Origin: Clostridia bacterium
GTDB lineage: Bacteria; Bacillota; Clostridia; Oscillospirales; CAG-272
NCBI GenBank assembly: GCA_017453085.1
Contig: JAFTKV010000293.1
Location: 1 to 6,637, forward strand
DNA: 6,637 nucleotides
Reading direction: 5' to 3'
The notes below the pieces were generated by a model. The model was not told where the DNA came from. It worked only from the letters and a program-made list of their open reading frames with translations, and ran no database searches. A program made the translations under genes and the position numbers. Positions 1 to 5,736 of this stretch are shown one piece after another (positions within the stretch are counted from its first letter, which is position 1; the number at the start of each line of letters is the position of its first letter).

Positions 1-728
1 CCACCGCAGGTACTGCCGCTGAGGCTACCATCAACTACGTCATCACCGACGTGGAGCGCAAGCGCAAGTTCGTTTGCGTGGACGTGAACGATATCCCCAA
101 CGTGGCAGTGGTTGACCCCGATATGATGTCCACCATGCCCAAGGGACTTACCGCCGCAACCGGTATGGACGCGCTCACCCACGCCATCGAGGGCTACACC
201 ACCAAGGGCGCATGGGCACTGCCCGATTGCCTGAACCTGGAGGCTATCCGCCTGATTGCCAAGTCTCTTCGCGGTTCGGTCAATAACGATCCAGACGTCA
301 GAGAAGTCATGTCACTGGGCCAGTTCGTCACCGGTATGGCATTCTCCAACGAGGGTCTGGGCATCGCTCACTCGGTCGCACACACCCTGGGCGCAGTATA
401 CGATACTCCTCACGGCGTGGCTTGCGCAATGATGCTGCCCATCGTAATGGAATACAACGCCGATTGCACCGGCGAAAAGCTGAAAGCGGTTGCAGAGGCA
501 ATGGGCGTGGACACCACCGGTATGGACGCTGACGCTTATCGCAAGGCTGCAGTAGACGCAGTCCGTCAGCTGAGCATCGACGTGGGCATCCCCACTAAGC
601 TGGAGGCACTGAAGGAAGAGGATCTGGACTTCTTAGCAGAGTCTGCATACGCCGACGCCTGCGCTCCCGGCAACCCCAAGGCCGCATCGGTGGAAGATAT
701 CAAGAATCTCATCCGCAAGCTGATGTAA
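1..728 (+). CDS. fucO: Lactaldehyde reductase-like iron-dependent alcohol dehydrogenase, 3' part (5' end outside window)
   Basis: This is a group III (iron-containing) alcohol dehydrogenase, probably reducing L-lactaldehyde to 1,2-propanediol with NADH in the cytoplasm, at the end of fucose or rhamnose breakdown. The reading frame is open from base 3, before the GTG at 51, so the gene enters from the left and that GTG is internal. About 241 residues are visible, against roughly 380 for the family, so the N-terminal Rossmann part is missing. Sequence features match E. coli FucO as I remember it: TAGTAAE at the left edge, DALTHAIEGY carrying the Asp and His metal ligands, AHSVAH with a third His ligand, and DTPHG with the fourth. 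The C-terminal GNPKAASVEDI also matches. The stop is TAA at 726-728, followed by a terminator, so this is the last gene of its transcript. A related 1,2-propanediol or butanol dehydrogenase cannot be excluded; the family is certain and the substrate is inferred. Confidence 0.9.
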   Translation, partial: TAGTAAEATINYVITDVERKRKFVCVDVNDIPNVAVVDPDMMSTMPKGLTAATGMDALTHAIEGYTTKGAWALPDCLNLEAIRLIAKSLRGSVNNDPDVREVMSLGQFVTGMAFSNEGLGIAHSVAHTLGAVYDTPHGVACAMMLPIVMEYNADCTGEKLKAVAEAMGVDTTGMDADAYRKAAVDAVRQLSIDVGIPTKLEALKEEDLDFLAESAYADACAPGNPKAASVEDIKNLIRKLM

Positions 729-742
729 ACCCACTCTCCATC

Positions 743-776
743 AAAACAACCGCAGACCTTGGTCTGCGGTTGTTTT
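743..776 (+). terminator. Intrinsic terminator after the fucO-like gene
   Basis: A perfect 16-bp inverted repeat lies 14 nt after the stop codon, with only TT between the arms (so the real loop is a few bases wider). The stem has a G+C-rich core (CCGCAGACC / GGTCTGCGG), an A-rich outer left arm (AAAACAA) and a T-rich right arm (TTGTTTT). This is the classic form of a rho-independent terminator, and it separates the dehydrogenase from the downstream esterase gene. Confidence 0.93.
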
Positions 777-842
777 GGGTTTGATTGGATTGTAAAAGCG
801 ACCATTTTTATTGCAAATTCTCGTAAATATCGTGAATCCGTA

Positions 843-871
843 TTGACCAAGTCGGCAATCTTTGTTACAAT
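843..871 (+). promoter_or_regulatory. Sigma-A type promoter for the esterase lipoprotein gene
   Basis: TTGACC (843-848) and TACAAT (866-871) are separated by exactly 17 nt. A TG at 863-864, one base before the -10, adds an extended -10 element. Each hexamer matches the consensus at five of six positions. The predicted start point near 878 gives a leader of about 60 nt before the ATG at 939. The surrounding 777-842 stretch is relatively A+T-rich and shows no gene. Together with the terminator just upstream, this makes the lipoprotein gene an independent transcription unit. Confidence 0.82.
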
Positions 872-924
872 GAAAGCACATTCATCGGCAGTTTTGTCCA
901 TCCGATTTTCGGTTCGGCATAACC

Positions 925-931
925 AAGGAGG
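925..931 (+). promoter_or_regulatory. Ribosome binding site fixing the lipoprotein start
   Basis: AAGGAGG sits 7 nt before the ATG at 939. It decides the start: the frame stays open back to 759, but that earlier ATG/GTG-type extension begins inside the upstream terminator hairpin and would bury the signal peptide behind 60 residues. Confidence 0.92.
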
Positions 932-938
932 TATTCAA

Positions 939-3617
939 ATGAAAAAGAGCTCCCGCTTATTGCTGGCTCTGCTGCTGCTCCCCGCTATGGGTCTGCAGGC
1001 ACTGGTCGGCTGTACAGGCAATCCGCAGACCACCACAAGTGCCCCATCCGGCTCCTCGGTCACCACGACTCTGCGCCCCGACGATCCCACAACGCCCGGC
1101 GTGACCACCACTCTCGCTCCGTCTACCGAGAAAGATCCCGTTACCACGCAGCTTCCCCACACCGATGACGCTCCCGCCACCACGGCACCCGACAGCTCCG
1201 ATCAACCCGACCTGCCCGTTACCGTAGAGCCCCCCGCCACCGGAGAGGGCGTGGATCTGGTGCTCTTCATCGGACAGTCCAATATGGCAGGCCGCGGCAC
1301 CGCCTCTGCCGCCACCAAGGTACAGGAGGGACACGCCTACGAGTTCCGTGCCATCTCCGATCCCACCAAGCTCTATCCGCTGACCGAGCCCTTTGGCGTC
1401 AAAGAAAACAACGCCTCCAGCGGCGTCACCGAGAACAAAAAGACCGGCTCCATGGTCTCCGCCTTCTGCGAGAGCTACTATGCGGCAACCAAAACGCCCA
1501 TCGTTGCCGTTTCCTGCTCAAAGGGCGGCGAGAAGATCAGCTTCTTCGACACCACCACCAAGGTCTATGCAGACGCCATCTCCCGTATGAAGGCCGCCAA
1601 GGACTTCCTGCAGAAGGAATATGAGGGCGGCAACACCGATCTGAAGCTCCGCAATGTCTTCGTGGTCTGGCTCCAGGGCGAGTCGGACGGCGACGCAGGA
1701 ACCTCTGCCGCAAGCTACACCAAGGCACTGGATCGCATCGTCAAGGGCTTCAAGGAGGATATCGGCGCCGCTCAGACCTTTATCATCCCCATCGGCACCT
1801 ATAACGGCGGCGACGGTGCCCGCAAGGCCAAGTACAACACCATCCGTGATGCCCAGATCCTCTACTGCAAGGACAGCGCCGACGCATCGGTGATCAGCCT
1901 GCAGACCGTGGATCTCTACCGCTACGGCTATATGAAGGACGAGTTCCACTTCAAGCAGGAGGGCTACGAGATCCTGGGCAAGGATGCAGGCACCAATATG
2001 GCCTACTTCGTAGAGAACGGCAAAAAGCCCGACTGCCGCAACTATTACGAGGGGGACGACACTCTTCGCACCAACGGCGCATGGCAGGAAAAGAACGGCA
2101 AGGTAGTCATCCCCGCCTCCGCCGCTATGGAGCTGTCCACCTACGCAAGCTACAGCACCGCCAATCAGAACGCCTCCTGGGCAAAACATACCGGCGGTGG
2201 GTTTGACGGAATCCGACAAAGCAATTCCACCGGTGCCAACTGGCCGAATATTACCTACGCCTTTTTCTCCGCTCCCCAGGTGCACTACACCGTCCATATC
2301 ACCAAGCCGGGACGGTATTATCTCTATCTGTTCACCAGCTACCCCGATGATGCGGGCAACTCGGTCTACGCCTCTATGGACGACGGCGATCTGATCGAGT
2401 GCGCCACCGCCGATTTCGGAGTGGGACGCTGGCTGAAGAACGAGAGCTGGTATTTTGACATCGACAAGGCGGGCGATCATACCATTACCCTCTACGCCCG
2501 CGAGGACGGCGTGATCCTCAATCAGATCATGCTCTCTCAAAGCAAGACCGAGGCTGTCACCGACGGCAAGGAGCAGACGGTCAGTGCCCGCGGCACCTAC
2601 GAGACCCACGGCATCTTCCGGGAAGAGGGCGGCAGCGTGACCATTGATCTGTCCACCGCGCTGGAAAACGGCAAGTACGCTTACTCCACCACGGGCAAAG
2701 CAAACAACATCGCCGAGCCCTTCGTCTGGGAGCGGAGCGCAGGCTATAACGGCGTACAGGTCTACCCCGATAAGGGCGTGCAATGGGCGACCAACAACAT
2801 TTCTCCGAGGCTCTCTTATCAGGTAGAGTTCACCACCCCCGGCACCTATTACGTGCAGCTGTACACCAGCTTTAAGGATGCCGCCGCCGATTCGGTCTAT
2901 ATTGCGGTCAACAACGGTGCCATCGTGAACTGCATGAACGCCATCGCCGTGGGCCCCGGCAAATGGCAGGGAGACGCCACCTGGAAGATCACCATCCCCT
3001 ACGCAGGCGTGCACACCATCAATATCTTCCCCCGAGAGGACGGCGCGATCCTCCACACCCTTCGCCTCACCCGTGAACCCGAGAGCGTGGAAACGCTGAT
3101 CATCGGCGACTCCTACACCGGCAAGACCTCCTGGAGAGATCTGGACGAGCAGACCGCCTCCATCGGCGGCTCCAGCATCGGCATCAGCGGCACCAAGGTG
3201 GATCTGTGGTCAGGCAACGTGAATCTGCTGAAGTACTACGATCCCCAAAACATCGTGATCCACATCGGCGTCAACGACATCAACGGCGGCATCGGCGGCA
3301 CTGCCTGCGGCAACAGCATCGTCTCGCTGATCCAAAAGATCCAAACCGCTCTGCCCGACGCGAAGATCTTCTACGTTTCGATTTGCGATAACACCGCCAA
3401 CTCGGGCAAATGGGGCGACTACAAGACCTCCAACGGTATCGTCAAGGCCTTTGCCGACAAGACCGACGGCGTCTACTATATTGATTTCGCCTCCGTGATG
3501 AAGACCGAAGGTCCCAAGATGACAAACGGCGGCTTCCGCGACGGACTCCATCTGAACGAAGAGGGCTACGTGCTCTTCTCCAAAATCATTTGCGAAGCAG
3601 TCAGCAAATCCAATTAA
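939..3617 (+). CDS. Secreted lipoprotein with two esterase domains: SASA/CE6-type plus SGNH/GDSL hydrolase
   Basis: This 892-residue protein probably removes ester groups, such as O-acetyl, from glycans at the cell surface. Residues 1-25 are a lipoprotein signal peptide (MKKSSR, hydrophobic Leu run, lipobox LVGC with Cys25). Residues 26-104 are a Thr/Pro/Ser-rich stalk with repeated TTT motifs. Residues about 105-360 look like a SASA domain (sialate O-acetylesterase / CE6 acetylxylan esterase superfamily): nucleophile Ser114 in GQSNM, WLQGESDGD at 244-252, and Asp334/His337 in DEFH. Residues about 366-712 hold two related beta-sandwich-like modules. Residues about 718-892 form an SGNH hydrolase: Ser725 in GDSYT, Gly751 in GISG, Asn779 in GVND, and Asp868/His871 in DGLH. 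All expected catalytic residues are present in both domains, so both could be active. The substrate is unknown: acetylated xylan, mannan, mucin sialic acid or another ester are all possible. The gene has its own promoter and terminator, so neighbouring genes do not reveal the target. Confidence 0.88.
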   Translation: MKKSSRLLLALLLLPAMGLQALVGCTGNPQTTTSAPSGSSVTTTLRPDDPTTPGVTTTLAPSTEKDPVTTQLPHTDDAPATTAPDSSDQPDLPVTVEPPATGEGVDLVLFIGQSNMAGRGTASAATKVQEGHAYEFRAISDPTKLYPLTEPFGVKENNASSGVTENKKTGSMVSAFCESYYAATKTPIVAVSCSKGGEKISFFDTTTKVYADAISRMKAAKDFLQKEYEGGNTDLKLRNVFVVWLQGESDGDAGTSAASYTKALDRIVKGFKEDIGAAQTFIIPIGTYNGGDGARKAKYNTIRDAQILYCKDSADASVISLQTVDLYRYGYMKDEFHFKQEGYEILGKDAGTNMAYFVENGKKPDCRNYYEGDDTLRTNGAWQEKNGKVVIPASAAMELSTYASYSTANQNASWAKHTGGGFDGIRQSNSTGANWPNITYAFFSAPQVHYTVHITKPGRYYLYLFTSYPDDAGNSVYASMDDGDLIECATADFGVGRWLKNESWYFDIDKAGDHTITLYAREDGVILNQIMLSQSKTEAVTDGKEQTVSARGTYETHGIFREEGGSVTIDLSTALENGKYAYSTTGKANNIAEPFVWERSAGYNGVQVYPDKGVQWATNNISPRLSYQVEFTTPGTYYVQLYTSFKDAAADSVYIAVNNGAIVNCMNAIAVGPGKWQGDATWKITIPYAGVHTINIFPREDGAILHTLRLTREPESVETLIIGDSYTGKTSWRDLDEQTASIGGSSIGISGTKVDLWSGNVNLLKYYDPQNIVIHIGVNDINGGIGGTACGNSIVSLIQKIQTALPDAKIFYVSICDNTANSGKWGDYKTSNGIVKAFADKTDGVYYIDFASVMKTEGPKMTNGGFRDGLHLNEEGYVLFSKIICEAVSKSN
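2034..3080 (+). repeat. Two homologous beta-sandwich-like modules within the esterase lipoprotein
   Basis: Residues about 366-533 and 543-712 share a spaced pattern: PG-x-YY, then L-x-TS-x-x-D-x-A, SVY, a Cys (488 and 665), G-x-G-x-W, a second W, AGxHTI, and REDGxIL (starting at 521 and 699). Matching landmarks are offset by 177-178 residues, so this is an internal duplication visible in the protein but diverged in DNA. The pattern of W, PGxYY, AGxHTI and a final DGxIL strand resembles, from memory, the C-terminal domain of GH115 glucuronidases and related carbohydrate-associated beta-sandwiches. A glycan-binding role is therefore inferred, not shown. Confidence 0.72.
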
Positions 3618-3627
3618 ATCCGATTCC

Positions 3628-3673
3628 AAACAACACTACGCGCCCCGTGAAAACGGGGCGCGTCGTGTTGTTT
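3628..3673. terminator. Long hairpin terminator between convergent genes
   Basis: Two 21-nt arms (3628-3648 and 3653-3673) pair with a single T/C mismatch around a GAAA loop. The core is CGCGCCCCGT / ACGGGGCGCG. The outer arms are AAACAAC and GTTGTTTT, giving a T-rich tail on the plus strand and a TTGTTT run on the minus strand, so it can plausibly stop transcription from both directions. It starts 11 nt after the esterase stop codon, and its right end touches the stop codon of the convergent Rrf2 gene. Confidence 0.9.
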
Positions 3674-4140
3674 TAGTGATCGCACAAAGCTTTGGGAAGC
3701 TCTGAAGCTTCGGGAAGCTCTGAAGGCTCGTCCTTCTGCTGCCGCAGCAGATCGGCAAGGGTGATGCTGTCAAAATATTCGTTGGTGAGCCGATAAAACT
3801 CGCTCCACATGGGAAGCGTGATGCAGTCCGCCGATCGGGCGCACTCCTTGGCATCGCAGCCAAGACAGGCCACGGGCGCAAGATCGCCCTCGGTCAGCCG
3901 CAGGATCTCGCCGATGCGATAGTCGGCGATCTCTCTGGTCAGACGATAGCCGCCCTTTTTACCGTGCACGCCGTCCAAAAGTCCGTTTTTCACCAAAACG
4001 GGCAGGATCTGCTCCAGATACTTCAGGGAAATCCTTTGCCGCTGGGCGATCCGCTTCATGGGGATGTAGCCGTTCTCCGTGCTGCGCGCCAGCTCGATCA
4101 TCACGCGCAGTGCATAGCGTCCTCGTGTAGAAATCATCAT
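3673..4140 (-). CDS. Rrf2-family transcriptional regulator (IscR/CymR-like) with a four-cysteine cluster
   Basis: This 155-residue cytoplasmic DNA-binding protein is typical in size for the family. The N-terminus ISTRGRYALRVMIELA and the winged helix-turn-helix at about 26-68 (ISLKYLEQILPVL, then KNGL and GKKGGYRL) are hallmark Rrf2 features. Cys92, Cys95, Cys100 and Cys106 lie in a loop followed by LPMW. This corresponds to the IscR region that binds a [2Fe-2S] cluster, so Fe-S or redox sensing is likely. The residue equivalent to the IscR His ligand appears to be Leu109. The start chosen is the first of two ATGs (4140), with GAGG 9 nt upstream; a longer in-frame reading to 4284 would overlap the upstream gene and lacks an RBS. 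The C-terminal tail carries a repeated hexapeptide. No isc, suf or cysteine genes are adjacent. It lies 79 bp downstream of the pilus cassette on the same strand, so it may be read through from it or use its own promoter. Confidence 0.9.
   Translation of the reverse strand: MMISTRGRYALRVMIELARSTENGYIPMKRIAQRQRISLKYLEQILPVLVKNGLLDGVHGKKGGYRLTREIADYRIGEILRLTEGDLAPVACLGCDAKECARSADCITLPMWSEFYRLTNEYFDSITLADLLRQQKDEPSELPEASELPKALCDH
3690..3725 (-). repeat. 18-bp tandem duplication in the Rrf2 gene's 3' end
   Basis: Two adjacent 18-bp units (3690-3707 and 3708-3725) match at 17 of 18 positions. They encode SELPEA followed by SELPKA at residues 140-151. The only base difference makes the Glu/Lys change. 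The unit is a multiple of three, so the frame is kept. This looks like a recent slippage duplication in a disordered tail. Confidence 0.85.
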
Positions 4141-4149
4141 GTTTGTATA

Positions 4150-4153
4150 CCTC
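4150..4153 (-). promoter_or_regulatory. Ribosome binding site of the Rrf2 gene
   Basis: GAGG on the minus strand lies 9 nt before the ATG at 4140 and 12 nt before the second ATG at 4137, favouring the first. It is a weaker match than the other binding sites in the window. Confidence 0.6.
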
Positions 4154-4166
4154 AATGCAGTTTTTG

Positions 4167-4194
4167 GTTGTACCGTAAGTGTGAAATATGGTAA
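4167..4194 (-). promoter_or_regulatory. Possible Rrf2 promoter overlapped by a palindromic operator
   Basis: On the minus strand, TTACCA (4194-4189) and TACAAC (4172-4167) are 17 nt apart, a moderate promoter with four of six matches in each hexamer. A 23-bp imperfect palindrome, TACCGTA-N9-TATGGTA (4171-4193, six of seven arm positions matching), covers the -35 and touches the -10. Rrf2 proteins commonly repress their own promoters by binding such dyads. Autoregulation here is inferred only from position and symmetry. Confidence 0.4.
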
Positions 4195-4219
4195 GGGGCG
4201 CAAGATGTGGGATCTTCTC

Positions 4220-4822
4220 CTATCCTGCCGACCGATATTGGCAGCGCACCAACGTATAGTCCAGCCCGTAGCTGTTTCGGGCAAATAACGTCAGATCCGC
4301 ATCCCCGTCGGTCAGATGCTCCGTGGAGACGTCGTCGGTGCGCAGGATAGAGGTGACCGTATAGCGGCATCGCAATCCGGTCATATCGGTAAAGAAAAGG
4401 GTGTCGCCATTCGAGATCTGCTTCATGAAATCCAGCTGACCTTCGTTGTCGCTGCCGCCGATCACCAGACCGCTACCGTAAATACTGCCGGTATAACGGC
4501 AGGGATACTGCGCCGTTTGGGACGATGCCCAGTCGGCACGGACGGGGAGCGTTCTGCCGTAAGCGGGGATCTCCAGAATGCCGCAGAAATTCACGCCGTC
4601 CACCTCCACCGCAGACATGGTGGGGTCGGATCGCTGATCGGGAACGCCGTCGGCGACTTTCGGCATCAGTGTGCGAAGCGTTTGAGCCAGTTCATCGGCT
4701 CGCCGGGCACGCATGGGCGGCAGGATCTGCGTCAGAGCAAACAGCACCACCGCTCCCAGCAGCAGAGCCGCACCCAGAATCAGCAGAATACGCGTCAAAA
4801 GAGGGCTTCGCAGACGCTTCAT
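4220..4822 (-). CDS. Sortase-fold membrane protein lacking the catalytic residues (probable pseudo-sortase)
   Basis: This 200-residue protein has a basic N-terminus (MKRLR), one membrane segment at about 12-33, and an extracellular sortase-like domain at about 70-197. The domain reads through as a small clostridial sortase: GILEIPAYGRTLPV, then CRYTGSIYGSGLVIGG, then NGDTLFFTD, then ADLTLF and VRC near the end. At the expected catalytic points the residues differ. The His of the usual A-[AG]-H-N position is Ser124, the Cys of LTLxTC is Arg182, and the later Arg is Tyr189. The frame is intact and the surrounding motifs are kept, so this is not a decayed gene; it was probably retained as a non-enzymatic protein. 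It is the last gene of the pilus cassette. Its ATG overlaps the pilin stop as ATGA, with GAGG 6 nt upstream. The stop is TAG, with no clear terminator before the Rrf2 gene. A role as pilus assembly scaffold or modulator is conjecture. Confidence 0.75.
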   Translation of the reverse strand: MKRLRSPLLTRILLILGAALLLGAVVLFALTQILPPMRARRADELAQTLRTLMPKVADGVPDQRSDPTMSAVEVDGVNFCGILEIPAYGRTLPVRADWASSQTAQYPCRYTGSIYGSGLVIGGSDNEGQLDFMKQISNGDTLFFTDMTGLRCRYTVTSILRTDDVSTEHLTDGDADLTLFARNSYGLDYTLVRCQYRSAG

Positions 4823-5736
4823 TCCTCACCTCTTCTGCGCCCCATCGCCAGCACCATGATCACGCCGCCGGCAATGCACATCGCCAGCACGTAAGGCCAC
4901 AGCACCGCCGTTTCGCCGGTTTGGGGCGGCTTTTCGGGGACGTTGTATACGTTGGTGATCAGGATCGCCGTTCCGTTTTCCTCAATGGTCACGGTATATA
5001 CGTCGGCGATCTGCCGCTCCACCGCCTGCCACTGACTGCCGTCTTCGGGTGCCGTCCAGCGATAGCACCAGTTGTTCCCGGCAGAAAGGGTCTGCGTGGA
5101 TTGGAGCTCTCCGTTCCGCAGAATATCCACCTGCACCTCGTCGGGGCGGGCGTGGGTATTGCCGCTGTCCTTCCATTGCTTGACGATTTTGTATTCGATC
5201 CCCTCGGGGGTCGGCTCAAATTGCTCGCATTTGGGATAGGCGGTCACGTCGTACTGCATCTTGCCGTTCTCGTCGGGATTGGGCACGGAGGTCAGAAAGC
5301 TCTCGAACAGCGTTACCCTGCCCTGCTCCTCCACCCGCACCGCCAGCGTCAGATACATTCCGGTAGTGATCTTATCAAACACCACCGTACCGTTGTGATC
5401 AGTGGGTTTCGTTTCGGTGGGGGAAAGCTTGTCGGCCACGGCGTAGGCCGCCAGCGTAGTGGTCACCTGCCGCCACTCGGCTGCAGTGGTGATCCCGTAA
5501 ATATTCACGGGATAATCCTTGAATGCACCGGTCAGTGCATAGGTGCCGTCTGCATAGATCGCCGCCACCCGATAGGTCTTGATCTCCAGATCGGCAAAGG
5601 GCTCGCCGTTATAGCGGTAATGCAGCGTCAGAGAGGAGGCTCTGTCCGTGTCTATGGGCGAAATGGCGCACACCGACCAAGGCAGCAGGGCGGCAATGAT
5701 CGGGATCGCAAGCAGCAGCGCGATCAGCTTTTTCAT
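4819..5736 (-). CDS. CnaB-type pilin subunit with PPQTG sorting signal
   Basis: This 305-residue surface protein is probably a subunit or basal pilin of a sortase-assembled fibre. Residues 1-24 are a Sec signal peptide, likely cut after VCA. Residues about 33-170 resemble the N-terminal pilin D1/SpaA-like domain, ending in AYPK (Lys169), which resembles the pilin motif whose Lys forms the inter-subunit bond. Residues about 180-265 are a CnaB domain: Lys186 in VKQW, Glu240 in AVE, and Asn262 in ITNVYN are placed as expected for an internal isopeptide bond. The C-terminus has PPQTGE (270-275), a hydrophobic segment at about 278-298 and the basic tail RRR. The signal is a variant of LPXTG with Pro for Leu. 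The mature part has two cysteines, Cys170 and Cys224, unusual for a pilin. The start has GAGGAG 8 nt upstream. The upstream sortase stop and this ATG overlap as ATGA, and the gene ends overlapping the pseudo-sortase start the same way, so all three are coupled. Confidence 0.88.
   Translation of the reverse strand: MKKLIALLLAIPIIAALLPWSVCAISPIDTDRASSLTLHYRYNGEPFADLEIKTYRVAAIYADGTYALTGAFKDYPVNIYGITTAAEWRQVTTTLAAYAVADKLSPTETKPTDHNGTVVFDKITTGMYLTLAVRVEEQGRVTLFESFLTSVPNPDENGKMQYDVTAYPKCEQFEPTPEGIEYKIVKQWKDSGNTHARPDEVQVDILRNGELQSTQTLSAGNNWCYRWTAPEDGSQWQAVERQIADVYTVTIEENGTAILITNVYNVPEKPPQTGETAVLWPYVLAMCIAGGVIMVLAMGRRRGEE

Noticed and set aside
759..938. A 60-residue N-terminal extension of the esterase lipoprotein
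   Set aside because: It begins inside the upstream terminator, precedes the promoter, and would hide a clean lipoprotein signal peptide. The AAGGAGG before 939 fixes the start.
1518..3056. A 512-codon open frame on the minus strand opposite the esterase lipoprotein
   Set aside because: It lies wholly antisense to a gene with clear catalytic motifs. Its product is rich in Gly/Val/Ala/Asp without a recognisable domain, and it is explained by the G+C-biased codon use of the real gene.
3690..3725. CRISPR-like direct repeats
   Set aside because: There are only two adjacent 18-bp units with no spacer, lying in frame in a coding tail.
4195..4219. A terminator after the pseudo-sortase gene
   Set aside because: The only hairpin found on the minus strand has a 5-bp stem (AAGAT/ATCTT) with no T-run, so read-through into the Rrf2 gene remains possible.
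4141..4284. A longer Rrf2 start reaching into the pseudo-sortase gene
   Set aside because: The extra 48 residues show no Rrf2 similarity and overlap the neighbouring gene. The family's normal N-terminus begins at the ATG at 4140.
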